A DNA stretch of 33,710 nucleotides from an uncultured Eubacterium sp. (GTDB lineage: Bacteria > Bacillota > Clostridia > Lachnospirales > Lachnospiraceae), in assembly GCA_934317205.1 (NCBI GenBank), contig CAKREL010000013.1, positions 1-33,710 of the forward strand, in the 5' to 3' direction. The translations under genes and the position numbers were made by a program. Under the pieces are notes generated by a model that saw nothing but the letters and a program-made list of their open reading frames with translations, had not been told where the DNA came from and ran no database searches. Positions 7,519 through 16,262 of the stretch are shown piece by piece (position 1 is the stretch's first letter; the number at the start of each line of letters is the position of its first letter).

Positions 7519-8724
7519 TTACTCTTCGATAAATCTGTCATGAGCTGCACGCATTGCTTTATCTGCATCTTTCTCATCTACCAGAACTGTGACACGAATC
7601 TCAGATGTTCCGATCATACGGATATTTACACCGATGTTATAAAGTGCCTCAAACATACCTGCGGCTACGCCTGGATGTGTCTGCATTCCTGCACCAACGA
7701 TAGATAATTTTGCAACATTCGGATCAGTCTCAATTTTCTGGGCTTTGACACGTGCATGGTTCTCTTCCAGAACTTTTACTGCCTCGTCCATCTGATCACG
7801 GGATACTGTAAAGGAAATGTCCTTTGTACCATCACGTCCGATAGACTGCAAAATAATATCTACATTAATATTCTTCTTTGCCAGAAGATCAAAAATCTTA
7901 AATGCCATTCCAGGCTCATCTTTAATACCAATTACTGCGATTCTCGCTGCATTTTTATCTACTGCTACACCACTAACAAGCATGCCTTCCATTTCTGTTT
8001 CCTCCTTAACAATTGTTCCTTCTGCTCTGTTTAAACTTGAACGTACAACTAACTGCACACCATATTTTTTAGCAAGCTCAACAGAACGGTTATGAAGAAC
8101 TTTTGCTCCAAGTGTTGCCAGTTCAAGCATCTCATCATATGTGATCTCTTTCAGTTTCTTTGCGTTTGGAACCACACGCGGATCTGCGGTATATACGCCT
8201 TCTACATCAGTATAGATTTCACAGGCATCTGCATGCAGTGCTGCCGCCAATGCTACTGCTGTCGTATCAGAACCACCACGTCCTAATGTTGTAATATCAT
8301 CGTATTTGTTTACACCCTGGAAACCAGTAACAATAACGATTCTTCTCTGCTCAAGTTCATTAAAAATACGCTCGGTATCAATGCGTTTAAATTTTGCATT
8401 GCTATATGCCGATGTTGTATGCATAACTACCTGAAATGCATTCAGAGATACTGCAGAAACACCAAGAGACTGCATCGCCATAGACATTAAAGCAACAGAT
8501 GTCTGCTCACCAGTTGCCAGAAGCATATCCATCTCTCTTTTTGAAGCTTTCGGATTGATGTCACGTGCCATCTCAATAAGATGGTCAGTTGTCTTTCCCA
8601 TTGCAGACAGAACAACAACTACATCATTTCCTGCTTCATAATCTTCGATACATCTCTTTGCTACATTAAAAATTCTTTCTTTATCAGCCACAGAACTGCC
8701 GCCGAATTTTTTTACAATTAGCAT
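7519..8724 (-). CDS. lysC: Aspartate kinase
   Basis: This enzyme phosphorylates aspartate, the first step toward Lys, Thr, Met and diaminopimelate. The 401-residue protein begins MLIVKKFGGSSVADKERI (kinase substrate loop), carries TLGRGGSDTTAVALAAALHA (about residues 147-166) and YTDVEGVYTADPR, and ends with two ACT domains (about 265-335 and 345-401) that normally bind the feedback amino acid. GGAGG lies 5 nt before the ATG. The start overlaps the stop of the upstream proposed homoserine kinase (ATGCTAA), pointing to coupled translation. A bidirectional terminator follows. The neighbours hom and kinase suggest a threonine-directed role, but which end product inhibits it cannot be read from sequence. 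Confidence 0.95.
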   Translation of the reverse strand: MLIVKKFGGSSVADKERIFNVAKRCIEDYEAGNDVVVVLSAMGKTTDHLIEMARDINPKASKREMDMLLATGEQTSVALMSMAMQSLGVSAVSLNAFQVVMHTTSAYSNAKFKRIDTERIFNELEQRRIVIVTGFQGVNKYDDITTLGRGGSDTTAVALAAALHADACEIYTDVEGVYTADPRVVPNAKKLKEITYDEMLELATLGAKVLHNRSVELAKKYGVQLVVRSSLNRAEGTIVKEETEMEGMLVSGVAVDKNAARIAVIGIKDEPGMAFKIFDLLAKKNINVDIILQSIGRDGTKDISFTVSRDQMDEAVKVLEENHARVKAQKIETDPNVAKLSIVGAGMQTHPGVAAGMFEALYNIGVNIRMIGTSEIRVTVLVDEKDADKAMRAAHDRFIEE

Positions 8725-9929
8725 GTCTTCCTCCCAAATAAGTAATCTATGATTTCATGGCCACACGCCACGTAGTTTCCACTGGCCTCGCCCTCAGTTT
8801 CATTGTATTTCCAGTCGTGCTTCTGAAGGTTTGTGCTGTCATATAAGAGATATGGCACACTGTCAGATGAATGCGTCCGCATGCAGATTGGCGTCGGATG
8901 GTCCGGAAGAACCAACATTCGGAAATCCTCTCCTGCTGCTTCAAGTCCTTCCTTCACTAGCTTGATAATCCGTGAATCCAGATATTCAATTGCCTTCACC
9001 TTACGCTCAACACTGCCCTGATGACCCATCTCATCCGGAGCCTCAACGTGGATATATGCAAAATCATATCCATCTTTGGTCAATACTTCAATTGCTGCCT
9101 GTGCTTTTCCTTCATAATTGGTATTCAAACCGCCATTGGCACCTTCTACTTCAATTACTTTCATGGATGCACCTACAGCTATTCCTTTTAACAGATCCAC
9201 TGCAGAAATCATCGCACCTTTCAGATGTGTTTTCTCTTCAAAGGAAGAAAGAGCTGGTTTTGTACCTGCGCCCCAAAACCAGCAGGAGTTTGCCGGATTG
9301 AGTCCCTGTCTCTTTCGTTCCACATTGATCGGATGGTTTACCAGAATGTCATAGCTTTTCTTCATCATGTCACGAAGCACAACATCCTCAGGAAGATACT
9401 GACCGATTGTCTGTCCCAACACATCATGAGGCTGTGTCAGTTCCACCACTTCTCCGCGATCCCAGATCAGCAGATGACGGTAACTGGTTCCGACATAAAA
9501 TTTGTATCTTTCATTTTCCAGTCCTTCTCTGACTGCATCCAGCAAGACTGCTGCATCCGCAGTACTGATTTCACCTGAACTGTGATCAATAATTGTACGA
9601 TCCTCATAATTCTCTTCTTCTTCAGACAATGTAACCAGATTGCAGCGAAGTGCAATATCTGTATCTTTCATATCCACGCCAATACTTAATGCCTCCAATG
9701 GAGATCGGCCGGAATAATAAATCCTCGGATTGTAGCCAAGGACAGACAGGTTCGCAGTATCACTTCCCGGTTTCATTCCATCAGGAATCGTGTGTACCAT
9801 TCCAATTTCTGATACTGCTGCCAGTTGATCCATCTCCGGCGTATCTGCATAAGCAAGCGGGGTCTGATTGCCAAGTTCTGCAATCGGACGGTCTGCCATT
9901 CCATCTCCTAAAACCACCACGTATTTCAT
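8718..9929 (-). CDS. aPGM-superfamily phosphotransferase, proposed homoserine kinase
   Basis: This 403-residue alkaline-phosphatase-superfamily protein resembles archaeal-type cofactor-independent phosphoglycerate mutase. Metal-site motifs are visible: VLGDGMADRP at the N-terminus, KPGSDTANLSVLGY (about residues 53-66, likely nucleophile serine), HVEAPDEMGHQGS (about 292-304) and LPDHPTPICMRTHS (about 340-353). A subfamily of these proteins has been proposed as a homoserine kinase because it sits beside threonine genes. Here it lies between hom and lysC, and no GHMP-type thrB is in the window, which fits. The ATG at 9929 with AGAGG at 9 nt is preferred over the adjacent GTG. Phosphoglycerate mutase activity remains the alternative. 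Confidence 0.85.
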   Translation of the reverse strand: MKYVVVLGDGMADRPIAELGNQTPLAYADTPEMDQLAAVSEIGMVHTIPDGMKPGSDTANLSVLGYNPRIYYSGRSPLEALSIGVDMKDTDIALRCNLVTLSEEEENYEDRTIIDHSSGEISTADAAVLLDAVREGLENERYKFYVGTSYRHLLIWDRGEVVELTQPHDVLGQTIGQYLPEDVVLRDMMKKSYDILVNHPINVERKRQGLNPANSCWFWGAGTKPALSSFEEKTHLKGAMISAVDLLKGIAVGASMKVIEVEGANGGLNTNYEGKAQAAIEVLTKDGYDFAYIHVEAPDEMGHQGSVERKVKAIEYLDSRIIKLVKEGLEAAGEDFRMLVLPDHPTPICMRTHSSDSVPYLLYDSTNLQKHDWKYNETEGEASGNYVACGHEIIDYLFGRKTC

Positions 9930-10000
9930 CACTTTTTACCTCTGTCTACTTTTTTACTTTTTTCTCACAAACACAAACTCTGTGGCATTCACTTTACTTT

Positions 10001-11203
10001 TTATTTCACGCGAATGCACTGAATTACTTCACCAATCTGGCTCTCTGCTTTATCATATGCAAATCCATCCATTTCGGCTGTTACAAATGCAGTCTCGCCG
10101 GATACGCCTTCTGCCTGTACATAAGCAACCTCTCCAAACGCCTGCTCGATGGTTGCTTTGTCTGCTGATGTACGAACAAAATATTTATTTTTCAGTTGCT
10201 TATAATCAGCCAGCTCCAGCTTTTCTTCCTTCCACTCTACCGGAATGTTTTCATCCAGATGTCTTGCAATTTCAATGATATCGCCAACAACTGCACTTGC
10301 TGTCGGAAGTTTACCTGCTCCACTTCCATAAAACATCGCATCGCCAAGCACATTTCCGTGTACAAATACTGCGTTAAATACATCGTTTACATTGTACAAT
10401 GGATGTGTAGACTCTAACATAAACGGTGCCACCAGTGCACAGTAACTGTCGCCAGTCTTGTAACTGGAAGCCAGAAGCTTGATGCTTCTTCCAAGTGCCT
10501 TTGCGTATTTAATATCTGTCGCAGAAATCTTTGTAATTCCTTCTGTATGGATATCTTTGAAATCAACCTGCTGTCCACATACAAGAGAAGTCAGGATTGC
10601 AATTTTTCTGCAGGCATCATGGCCTTCAATATCAGCTGTCGGGTCTGCCTCGGCATATCCTTTCTGCTGCGCATCTTTTAATACATCAGAAAATTCAGAT
10701 CCTTCCTCAGACATTTTTGTCATCATGTAGTTGGTTGTTCCGTTTAAGATACCGGATACCTCCTCGATCACATCTGCAGTCAGGCAGGAATTTAATGGAC
10801 GGATAATTGGGATTCCACCACCTACACTTGCTTCAAACATACAGTTTACATTTTTCTCTTTTGCAATTCGGATGAGCTCTGCGCCTTTTTCCGCGATCAG
10901 TGCTTTATTAGATGTTGCAAAGTGCTTACCACTCTCCAGTGCCTGCTTTGCAAATGTATATGCCGGTTCAACACCGCCCATAGCCTCAACCACGATTGCG
11001 ATTTCCGGATCATTCTTGATAATTGCATAATCATGAACGATCTTATCCTCCATCGGATCTCCCGGAAAATCACGCAGATCCAGGATATATTTGATAGCAA
11101 TTTCATCTCCTACACGCTTTGTGATACTTTCTTTGTTCACTTTTAATACTTCTGCCACACCGGAACCGATCGTTCCGTAACCTAATACTGCAATCTGAAT
11201 CAT
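10001..11203 (-). CDS. hom: Homoserine dehydrogenase
   Basis: This enzyme reduces aspartate semialdehyde to homoserine with NAD(P)H. The Rossmann motif VLGYGTIGSGVAEVL opens the 400-residue protein. SNKALIAEKG (about residue 98), ASVGGGIPIIRPL, the signature SGILNGTTNYMMTKM (about 150-164) and KGYAEADPTADIEGHDACRK (catalytic region, about 183-202) follow. The C-terminal 80 residues look like a short ACT-type regulatory segment. AAGGGAG lies 9 nt before the ATG, 6 nt after the ACT-domain gene. A 71-nt gap then leads to the proposed homoserine kinase, so ACT-hom-kinase-lysC is probably one transcript. Confidence 0.95.
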   Translation of the reverse strand: MIQIAVLGYGTIGSGVAEVLKVNKESITKRVGDEIAIKYILDLRDFPGDPMEDKIVHDYAIIKNDPEIAIVVEAMGGVEPAYTFAKQALESGKHFATSNKALIAEKGAELIRIAKEKNVNCMFEASVGGGIPIIRPLNSCLTADVIEEVSGILNGTTNYMMTKMSEEGSEFSDVLKDAQQKGYAEADPTADIEGHDACRKIAILTSLVCGQQVDFKDIHTEGITKISATDIKYAKALGRSIKLLASSYKTGDSYCALVAPFMLESTHPLYNVNDVFNAVFVHGNVLGDAMFYGSGAGKLPTASAVVGDIIEIARHLDENIPVEWKEEKLELADYKQLKNKYFVRTSADKATIEQAFGEVAYVQAEGVSGETAFVTAEMDGFAYDKAESQIGEVIQCIRVK

Positions 11204-11209
11204 CGTTTG

Positions 11210-11653
11210 TCACTCCCTTGCTAATATTTTTAAATAATGAATGCCCTGCTGCTGTTCAATGGTATCTACCATCTGGGAAATATCCCCGGTTTCATTCAAC
11301 ACATCCACACTCAGTGTCAATGAAGCAATTCCGTTAACTGGAATACTTTGATGAATTGTCAGGATATTCGCATGATAGTCTGCTACGATTCGCAAGACCA
11401 CAGACAACAGTCCTGGTTCATCATCGAGCTGAACGACCATAGTAATCGTCTTTCCTTTTGCATTATCATGGAATGGGAAAATATCATCTTTGTATTTATA
11501 AAAAGAACTCCGACTGATTCCTACTTTCTCTGCCGCCTCCTGAACAGAAGCAGCTTTTCCAGAATCCAGCAAGCGTTTCGCTTCTACCACCTTCAGTAAA
11601 ACCTCCGGTACTGCTTTTTGTTTTAAGACAAAATATTTTGTTTTTTCTGCCAT
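11210..11653 (-). CDS. ACT-domain protein of the PheB/UPF0735 type
   Basis: This 147-residue protein has an N-terminal helix-turn-helix-like part (VQEAAEKVGISRSSFYKYKD, about residues 37-56) and a C-terminal ACT domain (MVVQLDDEPGLLSVVLRIVA, about 71-90, through KILARE). The family is called PheB or UPF0735; it is thought to be regulatory and lacks a proven function. Position immediately before hom suggests sensing of a product amino acid such as threonine, which is inference. The ATG at 11653 (MAEKTKYF) with a G-rich ribosome binding site is preferred over an upstream in-frame start. Confidence 0.85.
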   Translation of the reverse strand: MAEKTKYFVLKQKAVPEVLLKVVEAKRLLDSGKAASVQEAAEKVGISRSSFYKYKDDIFPFHDNAKGKTITMVVQLDDEPGLLSVVLRIVADYHANILTIHQSIPVNGIASLTLSVDVLNETGDISQMVDTIEQQQGIHYLKILARE

Positions 11654-11707
11654 TATGCTCCCCCTCTGTGTTTTTCTGAGAAACACATCTGTTTTCACAG
11701 TAAAGAT

Positions 11708-11736
11708 ATAGTATCATAATCAAAACATTGATGCAA
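11708..11736 (-). promoter_or_regulatory. Predicted promoter of the ACT-hom-kinase-lysC operon
   Basis: On the minus strand TTGCAT (11736-11731) and TACTAT (11713-11708) are separated by 17 nt, about 50 nt upstream of the ACT gene start and just downstream of the terminator of the preceding cluster. No T-box or known amino acid riboswitch pattern was recognised in the short leader. Confidence 0.5.
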
Positions 11737-11763
11737 CCCTGTTTTTGTGTTTTTATAGATACC

Positions 11764-11792
11764 AAAAAACCGGGGATTATTAAAATCCCCGG
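11764..11792 (-). terminator. Rho-independent terminator overlapping the end of the TPM gene
   Basis: On the minus strand CCGGGGATT (11792-11784) pairs perfectly with AATCCCCGG (11778-11770) across a 5-nt loop and is followed by six T. The left arm encodes the last residues (RGF) of the TPM protein, and the stop codon lies in the loop. Confidence 0.9.
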
Positions 11793-12628
11793 CCACCACC
11801 GCCAAAAGAGCGTCCATCAGCACCCTGATGTACGGAACTTGTTCCACCACCATTTGATGGCGGATCATTTTTCGGAATCTTTCTGCGTGTAATAAACTGA
11901 CGCACAAAATGATCTTCCTTTCTGTGAAGATCCACGGTTCCATGTTCTCTGGCACTATAATGATATCTGCCAAATTTTAATCTGTATTTTCCAGTAATGA
12001 AGAGGCAAAATCCTAAGCAGACTGCAGCACCAATCAATGCCGCAACCAAAAATTCCACTCCACTAAGATACGGTTCGCTGCTACTTTCTCCAGCATTGTA
12101 ATAGATGCCATTCTCCTCGTCATAAATTGTCAGATTATCCGGTTTTCCTTCCTGATAGTAAGTAACCGTATCTTTCAACATAGACATCATTGCCTGATCA
12201 TAATTTCCTGATTTGGCATACTCAGTTGCCTGATCCAGCATTTTATTCAAATGAGTGTCCACAATATATTCATAAGTTTCCCCTGCTGTGGCAATATAAA
12301 AAATCCGTGCATTCATATCAAGTACAAATGCAATTCCATCATCACTTTGGGCATATTCGTTAAATTTCTCTTCTGCATAATCCTGCGTAGACACTACAGA
12401 TGCATCATTCACGGTCAGAAGCATCAGATCCCATCCGGTCTTATCTTCCGCTTCATCTACTGCCGCTGTCAGTTCTGTCACCTCGTCATCAGAAAACAGT
12501 CCCGCTTCATCATACACCTGACATCCCATCGCATAAGCTGAGAAACTACTCGCTATAAATATCACGATTCCCAGAAAGGCACCCACAAACCAGAGCATAA
12601 TATTTGTTTTTCGCTGTATCAACCTCAT
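11780..12628 (-). CDS. TPM-domain membrane protein, YdjH-like
   Basis: This 282-residue protein has a membrane or signal segment at about residues 11-33 (LWFVGAFLGIVIFIASSFSA), a TPM domain (about 36-165; DEAGLFSDDEVTELTAAVDE, YAEEKFNEYAQSDDGIAFVL), a second membrane segment near 190-212 and a Gly/Ser-rich tail ending FGGGGRGF. This layout matches TPM proteins such as B. subtilis YdjH. The TPM domain is probably outside the membrane. The ATG at 12628 has AGGGAG at 6 nt and is preferred over a longer frame that would overlap the upstream gene. It is the last gene of the ydjI-ydjG-ydjH-like cluster. The molecular activity is unknown. Confidence 0.8.
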   Translation of the reverse strand: MRLIQRKTNIMLWFVGAFLGIVIFIASSFSAYAMGCQVYDEAGLFSDDEVTELTAAVDEAEDKTGWDLMLLTVNDASVVSTQDYAEEKFNEYAQSDDGIAFVLDMNARIFYIATAGETYEYIVDTHLNKMLDQATEYAKSGNYDQAMMSMLKDTVTYYQEGKPDNLTIYDEENGIYYNAGESSSEPYLSGVEFLVAALIGAAVCLGFCLFITGKYRLKFGRYHYSAREHGTVDLHRKEDHFVRQFITRRKIPKNDPPSNGGGTSSVHQGADGRSFGGGGRGF

Positions 12629-12638
12629 TTTGTTCTCC

Positions 12639-13751
12639 CTAAAACATAAAGTAGCCAAGCAGCAGCATGATTGCAAAAGCAATGCCGCCTATCAGAATTC
12701 CACACAGGAAAACTTTTTTCCGATCAATTGGAAGTTCTCCATAGGTCTTTCCGTTTTGTCCATTCATGGAATAATAATATATTTTTCCATTCAATCCTTT
12801 ATACGTCACTGTCCATACCGGAAGTAATGTATAATTCCATTCTTCCTGGATTGGTCGGATATTGTCAGATAGAATATGTACACCTGTATATCCCTGAATA
12901 GTATCTTCTAACAAATCTCTGGTATAGTTTTCCACCTCACTGCGTACTTCCGGCTCTAGCTCTGCTTTTTCAATATCACGTTTCTGTGCATAAAAACCAG
13001 ACAGATATCCCATATGAAATGGTTCTGCCTTAGAAAAGTCATAGGGCAGCACACCTTCCGCCAATAAACGGTCCGATTTTTTAAGTGCATGCTTTGTAAT
13101 CTCACGCAGGGAAATCTTTCCTTGTCGTTCCATGCGATAAATACGTGTCTCAGTTATTTCCTCATCTCCGGACATGAACACACGGATTTTGCTTCCCTCT
13201 GCTGTCACTGCGCCATCCACATCAACATCATATACCCAGTACGGATAGTAAATACCACTCAGCTTTTCAATCTGATTCTTCTGAAAAAATGCATTCGGTA
13301 CAAATTTTTTCTTATGCACAAAATTCAGGAAATGCTGTTCTGCCTGCTTCCGGTCAATCTCAAATGGAATGATCTGATCCGGGTGAAAATCTCCGGTCAG
13401 CTGCTCAGAGAGAAGCACCGGATTGTGGCAATAATAACAGAACGTCGCTGCCGTAGTCTGATCTGTCACAATCTGTGCGCCACAACTTGGACAAGTATAT
13501 ACAACCGCAGATGACTCTCCCTCTATCTCTTCTGCCTCAGCTGATGCGTCTGTTTTCTCTGATGTATCTGTATCAGTTCCAAATCCTGCCTTCTGTACAG
13601 AATCGGAAGTCTCCTGTGTCTTGGTATCATCAGTTCCAATCTCATCTAATGCAAAATCAGAACCACAATATTCACATTTATATTTCTGACTTTTCGGGTC
13701 AAAAATCAACTCGCCACCACAATTGGGGCATTTTATACTGATTGTTGACAT
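12639..13751 (-). CDS. Zinc-ribbon membrane-anchored protein, YdjG-like
   Basis: This 370-residue protein has a TFIIB-like zinc ribbon at the N-terminus (CPNCGGELIF...CEYCGSDF, about residues 8-31), an acidic Thr/Ser/Asp-rich linker, a second ribbon (CPSCGAQIV...FCYYCHNPV, about 87-112), a soluble domain with YYPYWVYDVDVDG and WNYTLLPVWTVTYKG, and a C-terminal membrane segment (FLCGILIGGIAFAIMLLLGY). This is the arrangement of B. subtilis YdjG, which recruits YdjI to the membrane together with YdjH. The ATG at 13751 with GAGGAG is preferred because the upstream start would overlap the preceding gene. No enzymatic motif is seen. Confidence 0.8.
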   Translation of the reverse strand: MSTISIKCPNCGGELIFDPKSQKYKCEYCGSDFALDEIGTDDTKTQETSDSVQKAGFGTDTDTSEKTDASAEAEEIEGESSAVVYTCPSCGAQIVTDQTTAATFCYYCHNPVLLSEQLTGDFHPDQIIPFEIDRKQAEQHFLNFVHKKKFVPNAFFQKNQIEKLSGIYYPYWVYDVDVDGAVTAEGSKIRVFMSGDEEITETRIYRMERQGKISLREITKHALKKSDRLLAEGVLPYDFSKAEPFHMGYLSGFYAQKRDIEKAELEPEVRSEVENYTRDLLEDTIQGYTGVHILSDNIRPIQEEWNYTLLPVWTVTYKGLNGKIYYYSMNGQNGKTYGELPIDRKKVFLCGILIGGIAFAIMLLLGYFMF

Positions 13752-13761
13752 ATGTCTCCTC

Positions 13762-15018
13762 TTATGCTTTTGGTTTACCACATTCGGAACAGAATTTTCC
13801 AGTATTTACTGCGCCACAACTACAGGTCCACGGTGCTTCTGGTGCTGCTTTTCCACACTGAGTACAGAATTTTCCACTGTTTACTGCGCCGCAGCTGCAG
13901 GTCCATGTGGTCGGTACCGGTTTGCCACATTCGGAACAGAATTTTCCGGTATTTGCTGCTCCACAGCTGCAGATCCATCCATTTACTGTTCCATTCTGCT
14001 GTACTGCCTGTGCCTGCTGACGGTTCATCTCCATCTGTCGGATATTTGCCTCAGATGCAGTACCCATAACGCTTCCTCCGGCCTGCATTCCCATACCCAT
14101 ACCCATAAATCCGGATACGGAACCTGCCGCATTCGAACCAGCTGCTTCCATTCCGCGGGCTACAGAACCCTGTACATAACCCTCACGGACAGACGGATCT
14201 GAGAGCATTGCGCCCTGGTTTCGCATGTTGATCAGTTTCGTTGACTCATCATTATAAGAAATGCTTGCAATGCCAACGGACGCAATCTCCACACCACGCT
14301 CCTGTTTCCAGTCCTCGTCCAGAATATTGGACATGTATTTGCCAAGTTCCCGTCCTTTGGATGTCACAAAAGAAATTCTAGTGCCATCCGCTGACATCTG
14401 GTTAATTGCAGACTGCAATGCCTCTAAAAATTCATCCAGAAACTGTTCGTTAACATCAGATACTTCCACCTGTGTCATATTCCGTGGAATTACTTCCGCA
14501 TAAAATTTCAGCGGATCGCTGATGCGGATGGAATAAGTTCCATGTGTCCGCAAAAACAGTTCTGCATTATAAAAGTTATCAAAATAATTAATTGGATTTC
14601 TTGTTCCAAACTTGATGCCCTTAATTTCCTGCAGATTCAGATAATATACTTTCTGCTCTGTCGGAGACTGCCCACCATATTTAATACGTTCAAAAGTAGA
14701 CTCCATCGCACTGGAGAAATCTCCATTAAACAAAGACGGCTCCATATCGTTTTTCACTTCAAAATAGCCAGGTTCTGCCGTATAATCAATGATCTTTCCT
14801 CCATCCGTCAGGATCATAAATTGATTGTCATACACATGGATGACAGAACCATCGGAAATCACATTTCTGCTGCCTTTCCGGTTCTGAGATTTTTTATTCA
14901 TCAAGATTCCCGGTGTCATCAGTGTCTGCGCTCCCATATCTGACGGTTCAATTACTTCAATCCACTGATCGGCAAAACCTGAATTGATACTTTTTACTGC
15001 TGCTCGAATGATTCCCAT
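13762..15018 (-). CDS. SPFH-domain protein with three C-terminal zinc ribbons, YdjI-like
   Basis: This 418-residue protein begins MGIIRAAVKSINSGFADQW, typical of the SPFH 'virion core' group that includes B. subtilis YdjI. An SPFH-like domain covers roughly residues 40-270 (FKNDMEPSLF-like strand, FLRTHGTYSIRISDPLKF, EVASVGIASISY-type end). It is followed by a Gly/Met-rich linker with GMGMGMQAGG and three near-identical ribbons of the form W-CSCGA-N-GKFC--CGK (about 348-415). It has no membrane segment, so it probably assembles on the membrane through YdjG and YdjH. AAAGGAG lies 8 nt before the ATG. pspA, its usual neighbour in Bacillus, is absent here. Confidence 0.82.
   Translation of the reverse strand: MGIIRAAVKSINSGFADQWIEVIEPSDMGAQTLMTPGILMNKKSQNRKGSRNVISDGSVIHVYDNQFMILTDGGKIIDYTAEPGYFEVKNDMEPSLFNGDFSSAMESTFERIKYGGQSPTEQKVYYLNLQEIKGIKFGTRNPINYFDNFYNAELFLRTHGTYSIRISDPLKFYAEVIPRNMTQVEVSDVNEQFLDEFLEALQSAINQMSADGTRISFVTSKGRELGKYMSNILDEDWKQERGVEIASVGIASISYNDESTKLINMRNQGAMLSDPSVREGYVQGSVARGMEAAGSNAAGSVSGFMGMGMGMQAGGSVMGTASEANIRQMEMNRQQAQAVQQNGTVNGWICSCGAANTGKFCSECGKPVPTTWTCSCGAVNSGKFCTQCGKAAPEAPWTCSCGAVNTGKFCSECGKPKA
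13778..13977 (-). repeat. Three 53-bp tandemly spaced repeats encoding zinc ribbons
   Basis: Units at 13778-13830, 13853-13905 and 13925-13977 share CCACA, ACAGAATTTTCC and GCAG(G/A)TCCA blocks with period 72-75 bp. They encode three copies of the CSCGA-N-GKFC--CGK module at the end of the SPFH protein. Base identity is high enough to suggest recent duplication or gene conversion. Confidence 0.85.
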
Positions 15019-15113
15019 GGTAATTTCTCCTTTTTGCTCTTATGCACACTCAGAAACTTTTTCATCAAGAATGTCTTCCTCTTTCCTTGTGAAAAATACA
15101 GATCTATATACGT

Positions 15114-16239
15114 CTAAGCTTCCTGGTCGTTTTTGGACAATGTGATCCATTTGAGATATGCATTGATAAACAAATCAATATTTCCATCCATAACACTGTC
15201 CACGTTTCCGGTTTCTGCATTGGTGCGATGATCTTTTACCATCGTGTACGGTTGCATAACATAGGAACGAATCTGATTTCCCCATCCAATCTCGGTCACA
15301 TCACCGCGGATGTCTGCCGCTTTTTCTGCATTTTCCTGCTGTTTCAATAAATACAGTTTCGCTTTCAGCATCTGCATTGCTTTATCTTTATTCATATGCT
15401 GAGAACGCTCGTTCTGGCACTGTACCACGATACCGGTCGGTAAATGCGTAATACGGATTGCTGAAGATGTCTTATTGATATGCTGACCACCGGCTCCGCT
15501 GGAACGATAGGTGTCGATACGCAGATCATCATCATTGATTTCAATTTCCACATCTTCTTCAATATCTGGCATAACATCACAGGATACAAAAGAAGTCTGA
15601 CGTTTTCCTGCCGCATTAAACGGAGAAATACGAACCAGCCTGTGAACACCTTTTTCCGATTTCAGATAACCGTAAGCATTTTCTCCATGCACCTGGAATG
15701 TCACTGACTTAATACCTGCTTCCTCACCATCCAGATAATCCAGCACCTCCACTTCAAATCCTTTTGCAGATGCCCATCTGGTATACATGCGGTACAACAT
15801 ACTTGCCCAGTCACAAGACTCTGTGCCTCCGGCTCCTGCATGCAACGTTACAATTGCATCGTCTCTGTCATACTCACCAGAAAGCAATGTCTTCATCCTG
15901 ATATTTTCAAAACTTGTTTCAAATTCATTCAGTAATTCCTGAATTTCCGGAATAACTTCCGGATCATTTTCCTCATATCCCATCTCTATCATGAGTTCCA
16001 TGTCTTCCATCTGGGATGTCAGTTGATGATATACTTCCACATCATCTTTTTTACTTTTGAGCTCTTTCATAAGCTCCTGGGAACGCTCCGGATCATTCCA
16101 GAAATCCGGTTCCTCCATCTTCCGCTCTAACTCCTGAATCCTCTGCTCTTTGTTAGCGAGGTCAAAGTGAATCCCTTACTTCCTGGAGCGGGTGTTTGTA
16201 TGCGTTCAACGTTGTTTTGAACTGGTCTAATTCAACCAC
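15114..16239 (-). CDS. prfB: Peptide chain release factor 2, with programmed +1 frameshift
   Basis: RF2 recognises UGA and UAA and releases the peptide. Translation starts at GTG 16239 (MVELDQFKTTLNAY), reads 25 codons to CTT (16167-16165), meets in-frame TGA (16164-16162) and must slip +1 on the classic CTT-TGA-C site to continue DLANKEQRIQELERKM in the main frame, giving about 374 residues. An SD-like AGGGA lies three codons before the slip site, as in other bacteria. The RF2-specific SPF motif (ISPFNAAGKRQTSF) and catalytic GGQ (SSGAGGQHINKTSS) are present. Starting at the ATG 16118 would lose the first 40 residues. AGGTG precedes the GTG start at 6 nt. Confidence 0.96.
16161..16176 (-). 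promoter_or_regulatory. prfB: RF2 autoregulatory +1 frameshift site
   Basis: On the minus strand the site reads AGGGATTCACTTTGAC. The AGGGA acts as the internal Shine-Dalgarno element, CTT is the slippery codon and TGA-C is the weak stop context. When RF2 is scarce, ribosomes pause at TGA and shift to make RF2. The match to the known element is complete in spacing. Confidence 0.95.
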
Positions 16240-16262
16240 CGAAATCACCTCTTTCTCTTGAT

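Noticed and set aside
13778..13977. Short regular repeats that could be a CRISPR array
   Set aside because: The units are in frame inside the SPFH gene and encode zinc ribbons; spacers are short and coding, and no cas genes are present.
15114..16118. prfB read as starting at ATG 16118 or as a gene broken by TGA
   Set aside because: The upstream 25 codons, the CTT-TGA-C site and SD-like AGGGA are the known RF2 frameshift element, so the gene is intact and starts at 16239.
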